Program-made: the position numbers and the translations under genes
Part shown: positions 58,979 to 64,000 of the stretch, in pieces
How the letters are laid out: each line of letters starts with the position of its first letter
How positions within the stretch are numbered: the stretch's first letter is position 1
Notes under the pieces: generated by a model
The model's database searches: none
Told to the model about the DNA's origin: nothing
What the model saw: the letters and a program-made list of their open reading frames with translations, nothing else
From: Spirosoma oryzicola
GTDB lineage: Bacteria > Bacteroidota > Bacteroidia > Cytophagales > Spirosomataceae
Reading direction: 5' to 3'
Length of the DNA: 64,000 bases
Assembly: GCF_021233055.1 (NCBI RefSeq)
Contig: NZ_CP089538.1
Span: 291,501 to 355,500 of the forward strand

Positions 58979-60153
58979 AAACGTACTGTATGCGTAAGGG
59001 CTGTTTGTAAAACGGCAATCAGCCAGTCGATCTCGTCGAACGAATTAAAGAGGTGGATACAAATGCGCAAGCGTTCCTGGCCGCTCGGAACCGTTGGACT
59101 GAGAATCGCTCGTACGTCGAAACCCGCCCGTTGTGCTTCCTCGGCCACCTGCCGGGCCTGCTCATTGCCCGGTACAATCAAACACTGAATGGGAGATTGA
59201 CTGGCCGTCCAGTTCGTTTCGGGTAATAAGCTTGCCGCCTGTTGCCGGAAATAACTGATTCGGTTGTGCAATTGCTGACGGCCTTCCCCCAAAATGGATA
59301 CGTGTTGATGGGCACACCGAATAGCCAGTAGGCTATGGGGCGGGAGCGCCGTGGTATAGATGAACGGTCGGGCGAAATTAATCAGGTAATCACGCAGAAC
59401 CGCCGGACCGACAACCACTGCTCCGTGAACGCCCAAGGCTTTTCCAAACGTGTGAACGCGGGCCAGTACCTGATCCGTTAATCCTAGAGCGGCTACTAAT
59501 CCTTCACCATTGGGACCGTAAACGCCCGTTGCGTGGGCTTCGTCAACCAGCAGTGCCGCACCGTATCGCTCACACAAATCGACCAGTTCGGCCAGGGGAG
59601 CCTGATCGCCATCCATCGAATAAATCGATTCGACTGCAACAAATACCTGTCCCGATTGACCGTCGCCTGTTGCCTGCTGAAGTTTCGATTGGAGATCATA
59701 CAGGTCGTTGTGCCGAAAACGCAGACGGTGGGCATAGCTAAGCCGTGCCCCGTCGATCATGCTGGCATGAATTAGTTCGTCTGTTATCAGGGTGTCGCCC
59801 GCTTGCGGCAGGCAAGCCAGCAAACCGAGGTTAGCGTCGTAGCCAGAGTTAAAAATCAGGGATGATTCGGTCTGATAAAATTGAGCCAACTCCTGCTCGA
59901 CGTGATCGGCCAGCGCCGTCTGTCCAGCCAGTAGACGAGAACCCGTAGCTCCATTCTGCGTACCGGTGTTCAAACTTTCCGCTTCCTGAATATGGGCTTT
60001 GAGTGCGGCCGAACGGGCAAACCCCAGATAGTCGTTTGAGCAAAAATCGGTGAGGTGATCAGCCGTACGCAACTGGCGCAATAGCCCGGACTGGCGTCGG
60101 TTTACCAGCCGTTCGGCGAGTTTATCAGCGATTGAGAGATTTTGTTCAATCAT
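58975..60153 (-). CDS. bioF: 8-amino-7-oxononanoate synthase
   Basis: A 392-residue PLP enzyme joining pimeloyl thioester and alanine. Conserved blocks are DFCSNDYLGFARS near 42-54, LVDEAHATGVYGPNGEG near 200-216 and the PLP lysine in VHTFGKALGVHGAVVVG near 232-248. It is the first gene of the bio operon. A TACCTTTG element ends only 5 bases before the ATG at 60153, so the message may be leaderless or nearly so. bioB and bioC/bioH are not in the window. Confidence 0.95.
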   Translation of the reverse strand: MIEQNLSIADKLAERLVNRRQSGLLRQLRTADHLTDFCSNDYLGFARSAALKAHIQEAESLNTGTQNGATGSRLLAGQTALADHVEQELAQFYQTESSLIFNSGYDANLGLLACLPQAGDTLITDELIHASMIDGARLSYAHRLRFRHNDLYDLQSKLQQATGDGQSGQVFVAVESIYSMDGDQAPLAELVDLCERYGAALLVDEAHATGVYGPNGEGLVAALGLTDQVLARVHTFGKALGVHGAVVVGPAVLRDYLINFARPFIYTTALPPHSLLAIRCAHQHVSILGEGRQQLHNRISYFRQQAASLLPETNWTASQSPIQCLIVPGNEQARQVAEEAQRAGFDVRAILSPTVPSGQERLRICIHLFNSFDEIDWLIAVLQTALTHTVRL

Positions 60154-60157
60154 AGCA

Positions 60158-60165
60158 CAAAGGTA
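60158..60165 (-). promoter_or_regulatory. Promoter element abutting the bioF start codon
   Basis: On the minus strand this reads TACCTTTG, an exact TAnnTTTG match, 4 bases before the ATG. If used, the transcript starts at or close to the start codon. No convincing -33 box is seen. Confidence 0.45.
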
Positions 60166-60229
60166 AAACAGGCGGCTCTACCGTTGTCTTTTTAATTTGC
60201 TTCTTATGAAAATGTTAATAAGATAGTAG

Positions 60230-60254
60230 TTATCCACATTCAGAATGTGGATAA
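60230..60254. other. Inverted pair of perfect DnaA-box sequences
   Basis: TTATCCACA (60230-60238) and TGTGGATAA (60246-60254) are both exact DnaA-box 9-mers in opposite orientation, within a 12-bp palindrome (GTTATCCACATT, spacer CAG, AATGTGGATAAC). It lies in the gap of about 180 bases upstream of bioF. It could bind DnaA, be an operator of the bio operon, or be a hairpin, since TTTTG follows on the plus strand. Confidence 0.55.
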
Positions 60255-60332
60255 CTTTTGTAGTGTGTTACTAAGTTTTGGCAAAATCTTTTCTAGATAT
60301 ACGATTAGTTAACCATTTAAGAGGTTTGTTTC

Positions 60333-61367
60333 CTACTCGTCAATGCGCAAAACGAGCTTTCCGAATTGCTTACCGTCGTTCATTCTACGCATAGCCTGCT
60401 CTGCATCAACCAATGGAAAAATTTCGTCAATAACGGGGACCAGCTGTTTTGCGGTTACGAAAGAAAGCATATCGGAAAATTCTAATTCGGTACCCATCGT
60501 AGTGCCCGCGATGTTCAGCTGCTTGAAAAAAACTTTGGCCGGGACAACATCGGTGATAAGTCCCGTTGTGCCGCCATAAAAAACAATGCGCCCACCGGGG
60601 GCGGCTACGTCAATCAATCGGGCAAAGCCGGGGCCTCCTGCACTATCGATGATCACGTCAAAATAGCCCCGCGCTGAACGGCTTTGCGTTTGGGACATAA
60701 GCGTTTTAGCCCAGTCCGGCTCCCGATAATTGACACCCCCGGCTGCCCCTAGTGCCTTGGCGAGTTCCAGTTTCTGGGATGATCCCGACGTTACCCAGAC
60801 CTCGGCACCTGCTCCTAGTGCGAACTGTAACGCCAACAAAGCGACTCCTCCGCCAATGCCGGTGATAAGCACTTTTTCGGGCTGACTGCTTGCTTTCTTA
60901 TGAAGCCCCGCTCGGGTCATAAGCGCTCGCCAGGCGGTCAGACCCGCCAGTGGAAGTGCGGCTGCTTGTTCGAAAGATAGGTGACCCGGTTTTGGGAAAA
61001 TGTACTCGGCATCTACGGCTACGTACTCCGCAAACGTACCATTGGCAGGCATCCCCAGGATCTGAAAGTCAGGCCCGTAAAAATTGGGATCATCTCCCCA
61101 GTTCATGGCGCAGTTAATAACGACTTCCTGGCCGAGCCAGCTTACGTCAACACCTTCACCTACCGTATCAACGATTCCCGCACCGTCAGAACCTAAAATG
61201 ACGGGAAGTTTGATGCTTGGATACAGACCTTGCTGGATAAAGAGGTCGCGGTGGTTTAGTGCCGCAGCTTTAAGGTGAACAAGCACCTGACCGGGTCCGG
61301 CAACGGGCTTTGGCAGATCGATGTACTGAATGGGCTGGTGTATGGCCGACAGATAGATAGCTTTCAT
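60333..61367 (-). CDS. Zinc-type alcohol dehydrogenase-like / quinone oxidoreductase
   Basis: A 344-residue medium-chain dehydrogenase/reductase from the ATG at 61367 (MKAIYLSAIHQPIQYIDLPK). The GroES-like part holds LNHRDLFIQQGLYPSIKLPV and GSDGAGIVDTVGEGVD; the nucleotide-binding part has VLITGIGGGVALLALQFALG. The structural four-cysteine zinc loop of classical ADHs is absent, so it is nearer to NADPH:quinone oxidoreductases. Substrate unknown. It lies upstream of the biotin operon on the same strand but is separated by about 180 bases. Confidence 0.9.
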   Translation of the reverse strand: MKAIYLSAIHQPIQYIDLPKPVAGPGQVLVHLKAAALNHRDLFIQQGLYPSIKLPVILGSDGAGIVDTVGEGVDVSWLGQEVVINCAMNWGDDPNFYGPDFQILGMPANGTFAEYVAVDAEYIFPKPGHLSFEQAAALPLAGLTAWRALMTRAGLHKKASSQPEKVLITGIGGGVALLALQFALGAGAEVWVTSGSSQKLELAKALGAAGGVNYREPDWAKTLMSQTQSRSARGYFDVIIDSAGGPGFARLIDVAAPGGRIVFYGGTTGLITDVVPAKVFFKQLNIAGTTMGTELEFSDMLSFVTAKQLVPVIDEIFPLVDAEQAMRRMNDGKQFGKLVLRIDE

Positions 61368-61429
61368 GAGTTGTTTACGGATCAGGGAGCGATTACGCAA
61401 ATAAGTGCGGGTTCGGTGTTATCTGAACG

Positions 61430-61437
61430 TATCTTTG
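61430..61437 (+). promoter_or_regulatory. Promoter element before ybeY
   Basis: TATCTTTG is an exact TAnnTTTG match 42 bases before the ybeY ATG, in the gap between divergent genes. Confidence 0.6.
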
Positions 61438-61478
61438 TACCTCCAACGGATGCGTAAAATTCATCCTACAATCAGATT

Positions 61479-61892
61479 ATGATTCGGTTTTTCAACGAAG
61501 ACGTTCCGTACAAACTTCCTCAGAAACAGGCTACCCGCCAGTGGTTAAAACAGCAGGCTGAGCGCGAGGGTTACGCTGTGGGCGATTTAAATTATATTTT
61601 TTGCTCCGATGACTACGTGCTGCAAGTCAATCGGGATTACCTCGAACACGATTATTATACGGACATTATCACGTTTGATCAAAGCGAGGAGGAAGGAAAA
61701 ATAGAAGGGGATATTTTTGTCAGCGTTGACCGGGTGGCCGATAATGCGGCACAACTGGGTGTACCTTCGGAGCAGGAAATGCGTCGGGTGCTGGCGCACG
61801 GTCTGCTTCACCTGTGCGGCTACGGCGACAAAACAGGGGAAGAGGAAGCGCAGATGCGCGCAAAAGAAGAAGAATGGCTCCGCAATGCCTAA
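61479..61892 (+). CDS. ybeY: Endoribonuclease YbeY
   Basis: A 137-residue UPF0054 protein needed for 16S rRNA 3'-end maturation and ribosome quality control. The central strand block is LNYIFCSDDYVLQVNRDYLE, then HDYYTDIITFDQSE and EGDIFVSVDRV. The metal site normally reads HxxxHxxGxDH. Here it is HGLLHLCGYGDKTGEEE, so two histidines are kept but the third position is not His, a variant I recall as usual in Bacteroidetes. Length is typical. Confidence 0.94.
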   Translation: MIRFFNEDVPYKLPQKQATRQWLKQQAEREGYAVGDLNYIFCSDDYVLQVNRDYLEHDYYTDIITFDQSEEEGKIEGDIFVSVDRVADNAAQLGVPSEQEMRRVLAHGLLHLCGYGDKTGEEEAQMRAKEEEWLRNA

Positions 61893-61939
61893 GGGCCTTG
61901 TTTACTGATTCACAGACGTAAAGTACCGGTTCGGTTGAG

Positions 61940-62716
61940 TTACCCAGCTGTCATGCCCCCGTCCATCTGGATGGCCTGACCGGTACAAAAAACGTTTTCG
62001 TCGGAACACAGCCAGAGGATGGCCTGCGCTATATCGTCTGGATGTCCTAACCGGCCTACGGGGATCACCCGGCGCATTCGTTCTTCCATGTTGGGCGCCA
62101 TCGTGAGCAAATGATCCACCATAGCCGAGTGGGTGTATACCGGGCAGACGGCGTTAATCCGAATATTTCTTTGCGCGTATTCCAAAGCGGCTGTTTTGGT
62201 CAGGCCAATAACCGCGTGTTTCGATGCGCTATACGGCGCTCCCATTGGCATTCCCCGAACACCGGCTACGCTGGATACATTGACAATTTTGCCCCGGTCG
62301 CTATGCCCATTTTCGGGTTGCTTGAGCATTTGCCGGATCTGGGCTTGCATTCCGTGGAAAACGCCACCCACATTGACGGCCATTATTTCGTTAAAATCGT
62401 CGGGTGTCTGATCCAGTAGCCGGGCAAATCGGCCGCCAATACCTGCGTTGTTGACGGCTATGTCTAACCGGCCATACGCTTCGACTGTCTGCTGAATAGC
62501 TGTATCAATTTGGCTGGGGTTGGCAACGTCGCACGTAACGGACAAAGCTTCGCGACCGCTCTCCCGAATAAGTGCTACAGTTTCCTGACCACTGGTTTCG
62601 TTTACTTCGGCCACGACAATACGGGCGCCTGCTTTTGCGAAGGCCAGAGCCGTTGCCCGACCGATACCAGAGCCTGCTCCTGTAATAAATGCTACTTGAT
62701 TGGTAAAATCTAACAT
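61940..62716 (-). CDS. Short-chain dehydrogenase/reductase (classical SDR)
   Basis: A 258-residue NAD(P)-dependent oxidoreductase with cofactor motif FITGAGSGIGRATALAF, NNAG (VNNAGIGGRF), the catalytic Ser in NVSSVAGVRGM and YxxxK (YSASKHAVIGLTKTAALEYA). It is like glucose-1-dehydrogenase/3-oxoacyl-reductase members. Substrate cannot be told. Convergent with ybeY and divergent from the CPBP-like gene. Confidence 0.93.
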   Translation of the reverse strand: MLDFTNQVAFITGAGSGIGRATALAFAKAGARIVVAEVNETSGQETVALIRESGREALSVTCDVANPSQIDTAIQQTVEAYGRLDIAVNNAGIGGRFARLLDQTPDDFNEIMAVNVGGVFHGMQAQIRQMLKQPENGHSDRGKIVNVSSVAGVRGMPMGAPYSASKHAVIGLTKTAALEYAQRNIRINAVCPVYTHSAMVDHLLTMAPNMEERMRRVIPVGRLGHPDDIAQAILWLCSDENVFCTGQAIQMDGGMTAG

Positions 62717-62811
62717 ATATTGCTGAACGATGAAGTCGAAAGACGAGCCGAAAATAAGGTTATTTTGTAGTCCATTCGTAGAAAGTCAACCAATTTTGCC
62801 GTTCCTATCCC

Positions 62812-63747
62812 GTGAAAACGCTCTGGCGCGACCTGCGCGATCATCTTCGTATTGACTTTCGACCTGATCTCTATGCGGCTACGGCAATCTGGGCGGCACT
62901 ACTGCTTACAGTCAATTACTACATCGATCTCGAAGATTCGTACATCGACACGTTTCAGGGCGATCCGCGCTGGCCAGTATTGTACTTTGCCTTGTACGCG
63001 ACAACGTATTATGTCAGCGTCTGGCTCTGGACTTATTTTCATCACCGATCCGACATCTGGCGAAACCGGGAGTTTTGGCTTCGCAGTCTCTGGGCGCTTG
63101 TCTTTTACTCGCTTTATTCCGGCTTCTACGCGCATACCGAATGGAGCCGTCAACTGTTTGGCGGACAGATTTTCGTGTATGCCTACTACTGCCTGCACAA
63201 TCTACAGTCGGTGCTGACCATTGTGTTACCGTTGTACGTGTTTTACAAGCTGGTCGACCGAAACCCGAGCAGTTTTTACGGGATGGCCCCGAAGCGAAAG
63301 GGATTGGCGTTGTACGTGATCTTACTGGGGCTAATGATTCCGCTTATCACGCTGGCGTCGTTTCAGCCGGACTTTCTGGAATCGTACCCGACCTATCGCG
63401 ATACTAACGCCAATGAATTTCTAGGCATACCAGAATGGGTCACCGTACTGATTTACGAACTCTGCTACGGCTGGGATTTTATCCCCACTGAATTGTTGTT
63501 TCGCGGCTTTCTGGTTATTGGCATGAGTCGGGTACTGGGCCGGGGAGCTGTATTGCCCATGATTGTTTGGTATTGCGCCATTCATTTTGGCCGTCCGCTG
63601 GGCGAAGCCGTTTCTTCCCTGTTCGGTGGGTATCTGTTGGGCGTTCTCGCCTTAAGTACCCGAAGTATCTGGGGCGGGTTGCTTATTCACATCGGTATTG
63701 CCTGGGGAATGGAACTAGCCGCATTTTTACAGCGGTCCAGTCATTGA
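62812..63747 (+). CDS. CPBP-type intramembrane protease-like protein
   Basis: A 311-residue membrane protein with about eight helices, starting with GTG at 62812. The C-terminal third matches the CPBP (Rce1/Abi-like) family: FIPTELLFRGFLVIGMSRVL near 225-244, where the first Glu of the usual EExxxR is replaced by Thr; then WYCAIHFGRPLGEAVSSLFG, and a last conserved His in LLIHIGIAWGMEL. It may be a protease for prenylated or membrane proteins, or an inactive relative. No bacteriocin or other partner genes are near. Confidence 0.82.
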   Translation: MKTLWRDLRDHLRIDFRPDLYAATAIWAALLLTVNYYIDLEDSYIDTFQGDPRWPVLYFALYATTYYVSVWLWTYFHHRSDIWRNREFWLRSLWALVFYSLYSGFYAHTEWSRQLFGGQIFVYAYYCLHNLQSVLTIVLPLYVFYKLVDRNPSSFYGMAPKRKGLALYVILLGLMIPLITLASFQPDFLESYPTYRDTNANEFLGIPEWVTVLIYELCYGWDFIPTELLFRGFLVIGMSRVLGRGAVLPMIVWYCAIHFGRPLGEAVSSLFGGYLLGVLALSTRSIWGGLLIHIGIAWGMELAAFLQRSSH

Positions 63748-63770
63748 GGCAGTGGTCATGCCGGAGAAAA

Positions 63771-64000
63771 TTACCCCAGCATGACCAGCTCTTTCAATTC
63801 ATTATCGCTCAAATCACCAAGCCAGGTTTCGCCCGTCTGAATACTCAGGTCGGCCAGTTCGCGCTTGGACCGGATCATCGCGTCGATTTTTTCTTCCAGC
63901 GTCCCCTGGTTCATCAGGCGGTAAACCAGCACGTTTTTCGTTTGGCCAATCCGGAACGCCCGGTCGGTGGCCTGTGCTTCCACCGCTGGATTCCACCATA
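63771..64000 (-). CDS. SNF2-family helicase, C-terminal end (gene continues beyond window)
   Basis: Only the last 76 codons or so are present. The frame enters from the right edge with [20 protein letters not shown], the motif VI region of SNF2/RapA-type ATPases, followed by [19 protein letters not shown] and a short tail ending in KELVMLG. Bacterial SNF2 proteins act on RNA polymerase or DNA-bound proteins. The rest of the protein, including motifs I-V and any zinc-finger (SWIM) domain, lies outside the window. Confidence 0.9.
   Translation of the reverse strand, partial: WWNPAVEAQATDRAFRIGQTKNVLVYRLMNQGTLEEKIDAMIRSKRELADLSIQTGETWLGDLSDNELKELVMLG

Overview
The window looks like chromosome of a Bacteroidota bacterium of the Cytophagales type, and a Spirosoma-like relative is my best guess. 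The evidence is a SusC/SusD pair with a FecR/ECF regulator, promoters of the TAnnTTTG type, an alternative complex III (ACIII) cluster joined to a heme-copper oxidase, a GT3-family glycogen synthase, and few Shine-Dalgarno sites. The genus is inference. I see no insertion sequence, prophage, CRISPR array or rRNA.

Layout. 1-7.7 kb (minus strand): ECF sigma, FecR anti-sigma, a SusC with an STN signalling domain, SusD and an FG-GAP lipoprotein cut by the window edge; this is a nutrient-uptake operon with trans-envelope signalling. 7.8-11.3 kb: a secreted penicillin-acylase-type hydrolase, a small membrane protein and an OmpH/Skp chaperone. 11.5-14.9 kb: smpB, an HNH nuclease, rpsA (ribosomal protein S1) and tRNA-Cys; the rpsA leader can fold into a compact pseudoknot beside its ribosome binding site. 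15.1-17.5 kb: a multi-PAS histidine kinase. 17.8-35.2 kb: one long respiratory operon, actABCDEF, then oxidase subunits II and I, heme A and heme O synthases, two subunit III proteins, subunit IV, SCO, DUF420, a small CxxC membrane protein and DUF983, closed by a terminator. Three gaps between its genes carry 7-nt-periodic inverted repeats that run up to the next start codon.

35.3-37.8 kb: a second ECF sigma, a probable membrane anti-sigma and an outer-membrane protein, with overlapping reading frames. 37.8-42.3 kb: envelope and sugar genes (NAD-binding epimerase, glycosyltransferase, LpxH-like phosphoesterase with a start-codon hairpin, NeuD-like acyltransferase, GDP-fucose synthase). 42.4-55 kb: MORN-type and TPR secreted proteins, DEAD-box helicase, fructosamine kinase, anmK, then a minus-strand run of asparaginase, glycogen synthase and mogA, then purU, a sodium/solute symporter and cutC. 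55.3-64 kb: DUF2795, carotenoid hydroxylase, AlbA-domain protein, the biotin operon bioF-bioD-bioA, a quinone oxidoreductase, ybeY, an SDR, a CPBP-type membrane protein and the C-terminal end of an SNF2 helicase.

Most of the window is ordinary core and housekeeping sequence. The least expected signals are non-coding: the rpsA leader pseudoknot, the heptad repeats in the respiratory operon, the start-codon hairpin of the LpxH-like gene and a perfect inverted pair of DnaA-box sequences at 60.2 kb.
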